Assembly: GCA_025363715.1 (NCBI GenBank)
Contig: JANYLR010000010.1
Location: 31,403 to 95,402, forward strand
Origin: Holophagaceae bacterium
GTDB lineage: Bacteria > Acidobacteriota > Holophagae > Holophagales > Holophagaceae
Direction of reading: 5' to 3'
Length of the DNA stretch: 64,000 bases
Both the position numbers and the translations under genes were made by a program. Positions within the stretch are counted from its first letter, which is position 1, and every line of letters starts with the position of its first letter. The notes under the pieces are model-generated. The model did not search any database. It was not told the DNA's origin and saw only the letters and a program-made list of their open reading frames with translations. Below are positions 34,239-43,652 of this stretch, piece after piece.

Positions 34239-34436
34239 GGCACCTAATCTTCGAGTGGGACGATGAGACCAAGGATCCGGCGCCAGGACAATGGCGATTC
34301 GCCCGGGACGGGAAATCCGCAGTGGCCGCTGGGCCCCAGCGCAGGTCGGATGAATCCCCAACCCGCGCCAGGAGCCCAGGGAACGAACGGGGCTCCCGCG
34401 CCATCCCACCTGCATCCAACGGCCGCCAGGAGCCCT

Positions 34437-35144
34437 ATGCCCACCACCCTTGCCTTCGATGTGTACGGAACCCTGATCGATACCCACGGCGTCATCGCCG
34501 CGCTGGAAAGACATCTGGGCCCCAGCGCGGGCGACTTCTCCCGGGCCTGGCGGGACAAGCAGCTGGAGTACTCCTTCCGGCGGGGGCTCATGCAGCAGTA
34601 CGAAACCTTCACAGTCTGCACCGGCCAGGCCCTGGAGCACACCTGCGCCCTCTTCGGCCTCTCCCTGAGTCCGGCGGACCGGCAGCAACTGTTGGACGCC
34701 TACCGGACCCTGCCGGCCTTCAGCGATGCCAGCGAGGGGCTGATCCAGGCCCGGGAGATGGGCTTTCGGCTCTTCGCCTTCTCCAACGGCCCCCGGGACG
34801 CGGTGGAGGCCCTGCTCACCCAGGCGGGCCTCCGGCACCACTTCATCGACGTGGTGAGCGTGGACGAAGTGCGCTCCTTCAAGCCCGATCCTGCGGTCTA
34901 TGCCCACTTCCTGCGGCGGGCGGCGGTCCGGGGTGCTGAGGCCTGGCTCATCTCTGGCAACGCCTTCGATGTGCTCGGCGCACTTTCAGCCGGCCTGCGG
35001 GCCGCCTGGGTGCGGCGCACGCCAGCGGCCCTCTTCGACCCCTGGGGCACGACCCCCACCCTGACCGTCGAGGGCCTGACGGACCTGGCGGACCGGATCG
35101 CCGAGGCCGTTGTCCCTCCCAAGCCGGGTCGGAAAAGGGCCTAA
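34437..35144 (+). CDS. HAD-family type II haloacid dehalogenase-like hydrolase
   Basis: A 235-residue HAD hydrolase, AGGAG site before the start. Motif I LAFDVYGTLIDTH with the nucleophilic Asp near residue 6; motif II FAFSNGPRD; Lys/Pro of motif III in SVDEVRSFKPDPAVY; motif IV-like WLISGNAFDVLGALSAG. The pattern fits L-2-haloacid dehalogenases, which hydrolyse short 2-haloacids to 2-hydroxyacids, but many such proteins act on phosphates. It stands alone. Upstream (34239-34436) I see no clear regulatory element. Confidence 0.82.
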   Translation: MPTTLAFDVYGTLIDTHGVIAALERHLGPSAGDFSRAWRDKQLEYSFRRGLMQQYETFTVCTGQALEHTCALFGLSLSPADRQQLLDAYRTLPAFSDASEGLIQAREMGFRLFAFSNGPRDAVEALLTQAGLRHHFIDVVSVDEVRSFKPDPAVYAHFLRRAAVRGAEAWLISGNAFDVLGALSAGLRAAWVRRTPAALFDPWGTTPTLTVEGLTDLADRIAEAVVPPKPGRKRA

Positions 35145-35202
35145 ACCAGCCCAGTCGATTGAGACCAGGGTGGTTCAGGCTCCCCTCAGAAAGGCTCTGG
35201 AA

Positions 35203-35823
35203 CTAACGCCGCCAGCCGGGCGCGAGACCCCGGGAAGGGCCACTGAAGCCTCGGAAGGAACCCCCGTGGCCGGAGCCGCCATAGCTGCGGCCGATCCCGT
35301 TCCAGCGGCCCCCGTGCCAGTAGGCCCGGCCGGACCAGCCCCAGTGGGCGTAGGGACCCGCGAAGCCATACCAGCGGCCCAGCCCGATGCCCCACCAGCC
35401 GTAGTACCGCGGGCCGAAGACCCCGAAGTAGGGCGAGGGGCCCCAGCCCCACAGCCAGGGCGCCACCACCCAGCACCAGCCGCTTTCCGGGTAGAAGACA
35501 TACATGTGTGGCGTGCCGCCATCCGGGGGCAGGTGGGTGTAGCGGTCGCCATAGGGCATCCACACCCAGCCGTACTGCTCCGTGAAGACCCACTGGCCCG
35601 TTTCGGAAGGTTTCTCCTGCCGGGGCGGAGGCGGCGGTTCGGGGGGCGGCGTGGGCCGGGTGGAGGGCGGCGGCGTAGGCGGCTCCGCCGCTTCTGGCGT
35701 AGCCCTGGGCGTCGCCTGGGCGCTGGTGCTAACCGGCGTCCGGTCCAGCTCTTCCGCGGCCGCCGTCATGGGCCAGACCGCCAGGGCCGCGAGCATCAAC
35801 AGGGAGCCAAACAGGGTCTTCAT
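35203..35823 (-). CDS. Secreted Pro-rich, Gly/Trp/Tyr-rich protein
   Basis: A 206-residue exported protein; signal peptide about 1-24 (AAAE). A Pro-rich segment (about 40-78), a YGWVWMPYGDRYTHLPPDG motif, then a Gly/Trp/Tyr-rich C-terminal half with repeated WG and GxxYG. This composition is typical of envelope or surface proteins in Gram-negatives of unknown function. GGAGGT site 5 bp before the start at 35823. No enzyme motif is visible. It converges on the HAD gene. Confidence 0.65.
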   Translation of the reverse strand: MKTLFGSLLMLAALAVWPMTAAAEELDRTPVSTSAQATPRATPEAAEPPTPPPSTRPTPPPEPPPPPRQEKPSETGQWVFTEQYGWVWMPYGDRYTHLPPDGGTPHMYVFYPESGWCWVVAPWLWGWGPSPYFGVFGPRYYGWWGIGLGRWYGFAGPYAHWGWSGRAYWHGGRWNGIGRSYGGSGHGGSFRGFSGPSRGLAPGWRR

Positions 35824-35881
35824 GGCGCACCTCCAGAGGATTAGACACCCGCCGAGCAAGATAGGTTACAGGCGGATGGGC

Positions 35882-36067
35882 TCAAGCGTCCGGATTCCAG
35901 GGTACCACCGGGATGGTAAGGGGCTGGCCCTCCTGGATGAGGGCGCGCAGCCGCCGCCGCAACTGGAGGTACAGGGGGCTCGCACCGCCACGTTCGAGCC
36001 GGGTGTCGCTGCTGTTCTCCCACATGTTGGAGATCCTTTCATCGCAAAGGGAGTTTCCCGCTCGCAT
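35882..36067 (-). pseudogene. Possible truncated GntR-type regulator
   Basis: A 61-residue frame (46 residues if started at 36023) with ASPLYLQLRRRLRALIQEGQ, the first helix of a GntR winged helix, but the frame stops before the recognition helix. It overlaps the preceding M16 gene by 29 bp. It is either a remnant or a small unrelated protein; the match is short and I am not sure it is expressed. Confidence 0.3.
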
Positions 36068-37556
36068 GCTTTGGATCGGGCAGCGGCCGGAGGGTGAGGG
36101 GATCCCGGAGGGGCAGGTGCCGCAGGGGCAGCTTTGCCACCTCCTTCAGGAGGCCCGGGTGGTCCTTTTCGTCGCCGGCTTCGGCCTCACTCGCCTTGCC
36201 GACCACGAGGATCACGGCCTGGGTCGCGTCCAGGTACTTCTGGGCCACGCGCTGGACTTCCGCCTTGGTGACCGCCTGGATCTTCTCCCGGTAGTCCACC
36301 CACCAGTCCGCGGGCCATCCCGCGAGCTGTTCCTCGGCGAACCTGGTGACCACAGCCTGCCGCCTGGACCAATCCGAGGGAAAGCCCAGGACGACCGCAT
36401 CCTTGATGACCTTCAGTTCCTCGTCGGTGACAGGCTCCTTCTTGATGCGCTCGATGTCCTTGAAGATCAGGCTCAGGGCGTAGGCCACGGAGCGATTCTT
36501 GGTCTGCAGGCTGCAGGAGAAATCCCCCTTCCAGTGGGCCCCTTGCCCGAAGGCGGTGCCCACGCCGTAGGTCAGCCCCTCGTCGGAGCGCAGCTTCTTC
36601 ATGAGGCGGCTGGAAAAGCCGCCTCCGCCCAGGATCTGGTTCATCACCACCACCGCGTGCCAGTCCGGATCCGTCCGGCGCAGGCCAGGCAGGGCCAGCT
36701 GCACCATGCTCTGCGGCACATCCTTATCCACGAGGTAGATCCCGGGAACTCGGACCAGTTCCGGCGCGGGCACCTGCGGGCTGGTGCGTGCCTCCTTGGC
36801 GGGCTGGATCCTGCCGATCGTCTGGTTCAGCAGCGCCAGCATGGCCTGCCTTTCAAAACGGCCGGACACGGCCAGCACCAGGTTGCCGGGATGCAGCAGC
36901 CGCCGGTGGAAGGCCCGCAGGTCCTCCCGGGTGATGGACTCCAAGCTGGCGGCGGTCATGTGCGTCGTCGTGAAGTGCCCCGCCCCGTTGAGCAGGTAAC
37001 CCATCTGGTACTTGGCGATGGCCGGGACCTGGTCGTTCCGGGCCTGGAGGGACTGCCGGGCCTGCTGCTTGGCGAGATCCAGCCGGTCCTGGGCGAAGGC
37101 CGGTTCCAGAAGCACCTGCATGAACAGGCTGAGGCCTTCTTTCAGGTCCTTTTCCATGACCTGCATGGCCAGGGTGCCGCTGGTATCGCCCAGGCCGCTA
37201 TCGATGTCGCCCGCCAGAAACTCGAGGCGCTCGTCGAGCTGTTCCGCCGGAGTGCTGAGCGTGCCACCCAGGCGCCACTGGGAGCCCGTAAGCGTGGCGA
37301 GGCCCTCCTTGCCCGTGGGTTCCAGACAGCGGCCCCCCTTGATCAGCACCTTTAGACGCACGAAAGGCACGCCTTGGGCATCCGCCGCGAGGTAGACGGA
37401 AATCCCGTTCTTGAGGGTGGCCACGAAGTCCCTGGTGCGGGGCGCCTCGAAGGCGAGGGGTTTGTAGCGGAGCTGCTCTGGACGCGCCAGGATGGCCTGT
37501 CCTTCCAGAAGCGATCCGGCCGCGAGCAGGAGAAGAACGGTTTCCCTGAACATCAC
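36039..37556 (-). CDS. M16-family peptidase-like protein, non-catalytic partner
   Basis: A 505-residue exported protein (signal peptide about 1-19) with two M16 domains. The inverted zinc motif HxxEH is absent from the N-terminal domain (AEQLDERLEFLAGD region follows GLATLTGSQW instead). The second-domain features are kept: QSMVQLALPG and an R/Y-type substrate site in SSRLMKKLRSDEGLTYGVGT. This is the standard inactive half of a two-gene M16B peptidase. Its ATG overlaps the stop of the active partner (ATGA), so the two are translationally coupled. Confidence 0.85.
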   Translation of the reverse strand: MMFRETVLLLLAAGSLLEGQAILARPEQLRYKPLAFEAPRTRDFVATLKNGISVYLAADAQGVPFVRLKVLIKGGRCLEPTGKEGLATLTGSQWRLGGTLSTPAEQLDERLEFLAGDIDSGLGDTSGTLAMQVMEKDLKEGLSLFMQVLLEPAFAQDRLDLAKQQARQSLQARNDQVPAIAKYQMGYLLNGAGHFTTTHMTAASLESITREDLRAFHRRLLHPGNLVLAVSGRFERQAMLALLNQTIGRIQPAKEARTSPQVPAPELVRVPGIYLVDKDVPQSMVQLALPGLRRTDPDWHAVVVMNQILGGGGFSSRLMKKLRSDEGLTYGVGTAFGQGAHWKGDFSCSLQTKNRSVAYALSLIFKDIERIKKEPVTDEELKVIKDAVVLGFPSDWSRRQAVVTRFAEEQLAGWPADWWVDYREKIQAVTKAEVQRVAQKYLDATQAVILVVGKASEAEAGDEKDHPGLLKEVAKLPLRHLPLRDPLTLRPLPDPKHASGKLPLR

Positions 37557-39094
37557 TTGCCCCCCTGCGGCATGGACTGGTTCGGCATGGCCTTGCGCTG
37601 CACGAGCAGCACGTTGCGGTTTTCCTTGGCGAAGTAGAGCCTGGCGACGCGCTGGATCTCCTGGTTGGTCACGGCCTGGAGGCGGGCCGGTTCATCCAGG
37701 AAGTCCTGGTACGAACCCGCCGCTTCGGCCTCGGCCAGGGCATCCCGCAGGCCAGTGGCGCTCTCCATGCGGGCATAGGAGCTGGCCTGGACCTGGTTCT
37801 TCACCTTCTGAAGCTCCTGCTCGGAGACACCAGCCTTGGCGATCTTCTCCACCTCGGCGTAGAGCGCGGACTCCAGTTCCTCGGGGCTACGCCCGGGCAC
37901 AGGCTGGGCCGACAGGTAGAAGGTGCCTCCGTACTTCATGCCGCTCAGCCCGCCCCCAGCGGTGGTGGCGAGTTTTTGTTTGAGGACAAGTTCTTTGTGC
38001 AGGCGACCCGACTGGCCATTCAACACGGCTCCGAGCACGTCCAGCGCCGCGGCATCCTTGTGTACGCCGGGCACGGCCTTGAAGGAGGCGGCGAGCATGG
38101 GATTCGCCTCCAGCTCCACAGTCATGCGCTGCTCGGCGATCTGAGGGGGCTCCTGGGTGATGACCTGGGGCACGCCCTTGGGATTGGCCGGGATGCGGCC
38201 GAAGTAGCGCTCCAGCATGGGCAGCACCTCGCTGCTCTGGAAATCGCCCACCAGGATCGCCGTCAGGTTGTTGGGGGCGTAGTAGGTGGCGAAGAAAGCA
38301 TTGGCCTGCTCCCTGGAGAGCTGGGTGATATCGCTGATCCAGCCGATGACGGGCCAGCTGTAGGGATGGGCCTGCCAGATCATGGCCTCGAAGGATTCGA
38401 AGGCCTTGCCGGTGGGCGTGGCATCCGTGCGCTGGCGGCGCTCCTCCAGCACCACCTCCCGCTCGGAGTAGAACTCCCGGAAGACCGCGTTCTTGAGCCG
38501 GTCCGACTCCAGCCAGGCCCAGAGCTCCAGCTTATTGGCCGGCACCTCGATGTGGTAGAAGGTCCGGTCCTTGGTCGTGTTCGCGTTAAGGCCCCGGGCC
38601 CCTTCCTGCTTGTAGAGCTTGTCCAGCTCATCCTTGACGATGAGGGCGCGTTGTTCTTTCACCAGCCTGGCAAACTCGTCAAGTAGCTGCTGCAGCTTCG
38701 GCGTCCGGGCCAAGGGATCCATCAGGTCAGCGATGTCGCCTCGGCGCTGCCTCTCCCGCAGGACGTCCAGCTCCTGCCGGATCTGGGCCTGGACCTGGTC
38801 CTGGGCCGCATTCAGTTCCGCATCGCGCCGGGCGTCGCGAGTGCCGATGGTATTCGTCCCCTTGAACATCATGTGCTCGAAGAGGTGGGCCATGCCGGTC
38901 ATGCCGGGGTGCTCGTTGGCGCTGCCCACCCGGGCCACCCAGCCTGCGGCGATGGTGGGCTCGTCGTTCCGCTCCACCAGGAGCACCCGCATCCCGTTGG
39001 ACAGGGTGTGTGCCTTGACTGGAATGTCCTGCGCGCTCAAGGCGGCCAGGGCGAGGAAGGCCGCGACCAGGGTTCCTGCGGTGCGTCGAATCAT
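37553..39094 (-). CDS. M16-family zinc metallopeptidase, catalytic partner
   Basis: A 513-residue exported protein (signal peptide about 1-20). Zinc site HLFEH (HxxEH) in GMAHLFEHMMFKGT, with the distal Glu in REVVLEERRQR. The longer insertion between these motifs (about 75-175, helical, QDQVQAQIRQEL) is seen in some pitrilysin-like secreted proteins. With the inactive partner it should form a heterodimeric clamshell peptidase in the periplasm, degrading peptides. The start at 39094 has a GAGAGA site; an upstream extension to 39157 lacks a signal peptide at its N-terminus. Confidence 0.88.
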   Translation of the reverse strand: MIRRTAGTLVAAFLALAALSAQDIPVKAHTLSNGMRVLLVERNDEPTIAAGWVARVGSANEHPGMTGMAHLFEHMMFKGTNTIGTRDARRDAELNAAQDQVQAQIRQELDVLRERQRRGDIADLMDPLARTPKLQQLLDEFARLVKEQRALIVKDELDKLYKQEGARGLNANTTKDRTFYHIEVPANKLELWAWLESDRLKNAVFREFYSEREVVLEERRQRTDATPTGKAFESFEAMIWQAHPYSWPVIGWISDITQLSREQANAFFATYYAPNNLTAILVGDFQSSEVLPMLERYFGRIPANPKGVPQVITQEPPQIAEQRMTVELEANPMLAASFKAVPGVHKDAAALDVLGAVLNGQSGRLHKELVLKQKLATTAGGGLSGMKYGGTFYLSAQPVPGRSPEELESALYAEVEKIAKAGVSEQELQKVKNQVQASSYARMESATGLRDALAEAEAAGSYQDFLDEPARLQAVTNQEIQRVARLYFAKENRNVLLVQRKAMPNQSMPQGGK

Positions 39095-39156
39095 GGTGTC
39101 TCTCTCTATGAAAATGTCCGTGAGCCAGCCTGATTGCCGGAAACGCCCCTGGCGCA

Positions 39157-40416
39157 TCAGCGCCCGTTCAGTTTTTTCTGCATGATGTCGAGGATCTCGG
39201 CATCCACGTTGGCCATGCCCCGGGACACCACGAGCCCCAGGTAGGTCAGCGAGGTCTCGCCATCCCGGCCCACGATGCCGTTGGTCGCCGGAATGCCCTG
39301 GCCCGCCATGGCGTACCTGGTGGCCCGGAAGGCGGCCTCCACGCCCGTGACGGTCTTCATCGCGCAGCCCACCTTGGCGCCATCGCAGATCATGCCCGCC
39401 AGGGTGCTCACCACGTTGCTCACCGCCAGGCCCGCCTCGTGGGCGCCTCCACCCTCCAACAACACCAGCCCGGCCGCGATGCCGGCCCCCGCCGCGATGG
39501 CGGAGCCGCAGGCCGCCGACAGGGTGCCCAGGTGATGGGTGGTGGCCGAGGTCATGAGGCAGGCGAAGGCCAGGGCTTCGTCGATCCGGTCCTCGGAGAA
39601 CCCGGATTCACGCCCCCAGAGCCAGACTGGAATGGAAACGGTGAGGCCCTTGTTGCCGGATCCCGCCAGGGTCATCACGGTTCGTGTCACCCCCGACATG
39701 CGGGCCGTGACACCGGCATTGACATACATCTCCGCCCGGCCCTGGCCGTCTCGTACCTGGGCGTGGACGACCTGTGTGGGCAGCAGGTCCATCCCGTCCC
39801 CCGCCACCTCCGTATTGAGGCAGACGCCTTCCCGCAGGGCGATCCGGTCGTCCGTACTGAGACTCCTGGCGAAATCCAGCGTCTCCTGGATCGTCATGCC
39901 GGCGACCCAGGCTCGGATGGCCCCAGGGTTGGATGTCCCGGCGGCCAAAATTTGTTCCGAAAGGCGCTGACCGTCCCGCTCCAGACGGGTCAGGTTGGAA
40001 TGGTCCCGCTCCACCACGGCCCTGCCTTCACCGTCTTCCCGGATCACCCTGACATCGATGGTCAATCCGGTGAGCTTCCCGTCCACCTCGACGACCACGG
40101 CCTTCCGCTCCAGCAAGTCCTGGGCCTGGGCCAGGGTTTCGACGGTCACCGCTTCAAAGCTGCGCAGGCCCTGGGAACTGTCCTCCAGGCAGGCGCCGAG
40201 GGCCAGGGCCCAGAGGATGCCGGTCTTTCCCTTGGAGTTCGGAAGCCCCACCGCGTAGCAGTTCTTGTAGATCCGGGGATCGCAGATCAGGCGGACGGCC
40301 TGCACGCGCCCACTTGAAACCCCGGCGGCCATGGCTGTGGCCCAGGCCACGGCGGCAGGTTCCGTGCACCCGAGGGCCGGTTTCCATTCAGCGGCGAGGT
40401 AGTCGGAAAAGAGCAT
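39157..40416 (-). CDS. L-cysteine desulfidase-like protein (CyuA/UPF0597 family)
   Basis: A 419-residue cytoplasmic protein. The KPALGCTEPAAVAWA motif near residue 12 and later NKGLTVSIPVW, ICDGAKVGCAMK and AACGSAIAAGAG segments are those of the UPF0597/CyuA family, related to the serine dehydratase alpha chain. Its cysteines probably bind an [Fe-S] cluster. CyuA breaks L-cysteine down to pyruvate, ammonia and sulfide. It sits between the M16 pair and trxA on the same strand, next to thiol-redox genes, which fits sulfur or thiol metabolism (inference). Confidence 0.83.
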   Translation of the reverse strand: MLFSDYLAAEWKPALGCTEPAAVAWATAMAAGVSSGRVQAVRLICDPRIYKNCYAVGLPNSKGKTGILWALALGACLEDSSQGLRSFEAVTVETLAQAQDLLERKAVVVEVDGKLTGLTIDVRVIREDGEGRAVVERDHSNLTRLERDGQRLSEQILAAGTSNPGAIRAWVAGMTIQETLDFARSLSTDDRIALREGVCLNTEVAGDGMDLLPTQVVHAQVRDGQGRAEMYVNAGVTARMSGVTRTVMTLAGSGNKGLTVSIPVWLWGRESGFSEDRIDEALAFACLMTSATTHHLGTLSAACGSAIAAGAGIAAGLVLLEGGGAHEAGLAVSNVVSTLAGMICDGAKVGCAMKTVTGVEAAFRATRYAMAGQGIPATNGIVGRDGETSLTYLGLVVSRGMANVDAEILDIMQKKLNGR

Positions 40417-40475
40417 GGTCGTCTCGCTCGGGATCGAGGGTGGCTCGGGGAGGGGCGGCTACTTCAGGCTTTGGT

Positions 40476-40793
40476 TCAGAGGGCCGGTTGCACGAAGGCC
40501 CGGAGCTGCTCGAGCGACTGCCCACCGGTGCGACCCGCCACCTTCTTGCCATTCTTGAAGAGCAGAAGCGTTGGCACCGACATCACGCCCCAGTCCGTGG
40601 CCAGATCCGGGGTGGCGTCGATGTCCACCTTCACCACCGAGAGGCGCCCGGCCAGTTCCTGGCCGAGGGTGGCCAGCAGGGGCTCCAGGGCCTTGCAGGG
40701 GCCGCACCAGGGCGCCCCGAAATCCACCAGGACCGCGCCCGTCGCGATGGCGGCGCCCAACCCGTTGGTTTCGAGGATGTTCAGTGTGGACAT
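40476..40793 (-). CDS. trxA: Thioredoxin
   Basis: A 105-residue cytoplasmic thioredoxin with WCGPC near residue 29, the conserved buried Asp region (VDFGAPW) and cis-Pro in MSVPTLLLF. It reduces protein disulfides with electrons from TrxB. Its start overlaps the trxB stop by 13 bp, so the two are coupled. Full length, no signal peptide. Confidence 0.95.
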   Translation of the reverse strand: MSTLNILETNGLGAAIATGAVLVDFGAPWCGPCKALEPLLATLGQELAGRLSVVKVDIDATPDLATDWGVMSVPTLLLFKNGKKVAGRTGGQSLEQLRAFVQPAL

Positions 40794-41776
40794 GAGAGCT
40801 CCTGGGGAAGGCTCTGTTCGATGAGCCAGCGTTCCGCGTCGATGGCCGCCATGCAGCCGCTGCCCGCGGCGGTGATGGCCTGCCGGTAGATGGGATCGGC
40901 CACGTCGCCCGCGGCGAATACGCCGGGGATGGCGGTGCGGGTGGAGCCCTTCTCCACCCGCAGGTAGCCCGAAGCGTCCAGGGGGAGCTGGCCCTCGAAG
41001 AGGCTGGTGTTCGGCTGATGCCCGATGGCCACGAAGAGCCCATCCACGGCCAACGACGACAGCCCACCCAGCCGGGTGTCCTTCAGGATCAGCGAGGCGA
41101 GTTTTTCGGCTTTTTCCCCAAAGGGGTTGTCGAGGGTGATGGTCTGCAGGCGGGTGATCTCTCGGTTCCAGTGCAGCTGAATCTTGCCGTGGGCCAGAAC
41201 CCGGGCCTGCATGGCCTTCGAGGCGCGAAAGGCCTCCCGGCGGTGGATGAGGTGCACCTTCGCGGCGAACTTGGTGAGGTAGAGCGCTTCCTCCAGGGCC
41301 GTGTCGCCCCCGCCCACCACGGCGACCTCCTTTCCGCGGTAGAAGAAGCCATCACAGGTGGCACAGGCGGACACGCCGCCGCCGCTCCGGCTCAGCTCCA
41401 TGTCCTTGCCCAGACCCAGCCATTTGGCAGAGGCCCCGGTGGCGAGGATGAGGGCGTCCGCGGTATAGACGCCCTGGTTGGTGGTGATTTCGAAGGGCCG
41501 CAGGACCTTGAGATCCATATCAGTGACCGCCTCGGCCCGGATCTCCGCGCCGAAACGGAGCGCCTGGTCCCGCATCTCATCCATGAGGGTTGGCCCCGGG
41601 ATGCCGTGGGTGAATCCGGGAAAGTTTTCCACTTCGGTGGTGATGGTGAGCTGCCCGCCGGGCTGCGATCCCTCGAAGACCAGCGGATTCAGACCGGCCC
41701 GGCTGGCATAGATGGCGGCCGTGTAACCGGCGGGGCCGGTGCCGACGATGACGAGGTTGTGGTGGGTCGGAGTCAT
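40781..41776 (-). CDS. trxB: Thioredoxin reductase
   Basis: A 331-residue flavoprotein. FAD-binding GTGPAGYTAAIYASRAGL at the N-terminus, redox pair CATC (ACATCDGFF) near residue 135, NADPH-binding VVGGGDTALEEA and HRREAFRAS, and the FAD motif GVFAAGDVAD. It transfers electrons from NADPH to thioredoxin. The start at 41776 follows the dsbD stop by 100 bp. Encoded immediately before trxA. The final ~20 residues are longer than in some TrxB proteins but unremarkable. Confidence 0.95.
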   Translation of the reverse strand: MTPTHHNLVIVGTGPAGYTAAIYASRAGLNPLVFEGSQPGGQLTITTEVENFPGFTHGIPGPTLMDEMRDQALRFGAEIRAEAVTDMDLKVLRPFEITTNQGVYTADALILATGASAKWLGLGKDMELSRSGGGVSACATCDGFFYRGKEVAVVGGGDTALEEALYLTKFAAKVHLIHRREAFRASKAMQARVLAHGKIQLHWNREITRLQTITLDNPFGEKAEKLASLILKDTRLGGLSSLAVDGLFVAIGHQPNTSLFEGQLPLDASGYLRVEKGSTRTAIPGVFAAGDVADPIYRQAITAAGSGCMAAIDAERWLIEQSLPQELSCPH

Positions 41777-41876
41777 AGGGATCCCTGGGTGGTGATGGGT
41801 GCTCTCCCGCCCGTTCCCCCGAACGGGGCGGGAGAGGTGCAGACCCCGGCAGCTTCCATCTGGGGTCCGCTGCGAA

Positions 41877-43652
41877 TCACAGGCGCCGGCTCCCCTCCAA
41901 CCAAGCGAGCATGGATTCGACGCTGATGAAACCGAAGCTGCGGCGCAGTTCCCTCCCCTCGCCATCCCGCAGGATGACGGTGGGGTAGGACTTGATATCG
42001 AGGGCCTTCTGCAGATCCGGCCGGCCCTTTTCGCAATCCACCCGCACGGCGATGGCGTGTTTCCGGATCCACGCCGCGATCTGCGCATCCGGCCAGGTCT
42101 TGTGGTCCAGTTCCCTGCACTGGGCGCACCAGGAGGTGTAGGTGTCCACCAGCAGCAGCTTCCCCTCGGCCCTGGCCCGCTTCTGGGCACCCTCCAGATC
42201 GTTCTCGATCCACAGTGTGGCGGCCGGCTCGACCTTCACCTGGCCACCTGCCTTGGGCAGCAGCTGGAGGTCCAGGCCGCCCTCCACGGCCTTCGCGCCC
42301 AGCAGGATGCCCACCGCGAGCAGAACCAGGGCCAGGCCCTTCTGCAGTCCCCTGCCCAGCTCATCGGCGGCCTTGAATGCCCCCAGAACGACCGCCCCCA
42401 CAATGAGCACGACCATCCATAGGGCGGCGTTCAGCCACTCGGGAGCGAGCAGCCGAATGTTCCAGGCCGCGAAGCCGAGCACCACGACGCCCATGAGGTA
42501 CTTCAGCTGAGTCAGCCAGTCGCCGGAGCGCGGCAGGGCCGAAGAGAAGGTTCCCACCGCCATGAAGAGCACGCCCATGCCCAGCGAGAAAACGAAGAGC
42601 TGCAGCCCGCCCAGGAACACCTGCCCCTGCTGGGCGATGCCCACCAGAATCGAGGCCACGATGGGCCCCACGCAGGGCGCGGCTAGGGGGCCCAGGACCA
42701 GGCCCATCAGGAAGGCGCCGCCGAAGCCCTTGCGGGGGCCCGAGCCTTGCAGTTTCTCCTTGAGACCGCTGGGCAGGTCGATCTCGAAGGCACCGAAGAG
42801 GCTGAGGGCGAACACGGCGAACAGGATCGAGACCGGGATGAGGAAGGCGGGCCGCTGCGCGAAGGAACCGAAGGTGGCGCCACTCACCGCCGCGACCACG
42901 CCCAGCAGAGTGTAGGTGACCGCCATGCCCATGACCAGCGAAAGCGAGAGCAGGAATCCCCGGGCCTTGCCGCCGCTCTTCGTGCCGATGATCGCCATGG
43001 TGATGGGAATCATGGGATAGACGCAGGGCGTGAGGCTGGCCCCCATGCCTGCCAGGAAGACCAGTAGCAGACCCAGTAGGAGGCCCTGTTTGGGTGTGGG
43101 CACCGAGGGCGCAATCGCTGCTGACTTAGCCGGCGGGGCGATGGTCGCCACAGCAGTCGTGGGCACTGGCTCCGCGGGCTTCGACAGCACGCTGTCCTTC
43201 GGGCTTGCCGTGGGGGCGAGAGCGGCCTTCGGAGCTGCCGCCTGCGCAAGCACCGGAATCTCCGCAGCCTTGACCTTCAGCGTTCGGATTGTGGGCGGGA
43301 AACAGACGCCCCCCGTCCCTTCCGTGCAGGGCTGGTACTGCACCTCCAGGCGTACCTCGCCGGCCAGGCCCTCGCCGGTCACTGGGATGGCGATGGTGCC
43401 GTGGTAGATGTCCTCGTCCAGCTCATCCTTCGCATCGGCCTTGGGCAGCGCTCCCACCTTGAGGCTGCCGGGCTTGGAGGCCAGAGTGACCTCCGTGAAG
43501 GATTTCTTGAGGTGGGCGCCCTGGGGCACCGTGAGCAGCACCGCCCCTTTTTTGAAAGCCACGAGCACATCCTTGTCGGGCTCGAAGGCCGCGGCGGAGG
43601 TGGCCAGGCAGCCCAGAATCCCGAGGCAGGCGAACAGGCGGGTCAGGGTCAT
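41877..43652 (-). CDS. dsbD: Thiol:disulfide interchange protein DsbD
   Basis: A 591-residue protein: signal peptide (about 1-22); N-terminal DsbD-alpha domain (about 25-140) with a CxxxxxxxC pair (QPCTEGTGGVCFPP); Ala/Pro linker; eight-helix DsbD-beta domain (about 190-455) with the two membrane cysteines in LTPCVYPM and AAPCVGPI; C-terminal thioredoxin-like gamma domain with WCAQC. It moves electrons from cytoplasmic thioredoxin to periplasmic substrates, for example cytochrome maturation and thiol repair. TrxA and TrxB are the next genes, so the whole electron path is encoded here. Confidence 0.93.
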   Translation of the reverse strand: MTLTRLFACLGILGCLATSAAAFEPDKDVLVAFKKGAVLLTVPQGAHLKKSFTEVTLASKPGSLKVGALPKADAKDELDEDIYHGTIAIPVTGEGLAGEVRLEVQYQPCTEGTGGVCFPPTIRTLKVKAAEIPVLAQAAAPKAALAPTASPKDSVLSKPAEPVPTTAVATIAPPAKSAAIAPSVPTPKQGLLLGLLLVFLAGMGASLTPCVYPMIPITMAIIGTKSGGKARGFLLSLSLVMGMAVTYTLLGVVAAVSGATFGSFAQRPAFLIPVSILFAVFALSLFGAFEIDLPSGLKEKLQGSGPRKGFGGAFLMGLVLGPLAAPCVGPIVASILVGIAQQGQVFLGGLQLFVFSLGMGVLFMAVGTFSSALPRSGDWLTQLKYLMGVVVLGFAAWNIRLLAPEWLNAALWMVVLIVGAVVLGAFKAADELGRGLQKGLALVLLAVGILLGAKAVEGGLDLQLLPKAGGQVKVEPAATLWIENDLEGAQKRARAEGKLLLVDTYTSWCAQCRELDHKTWPDAQIAAWIRKHAIAVRVDCEKGRPDLQKALDIKSYPTVILRDGEGRELRRSFGFISVESMLAWLEGSRRL

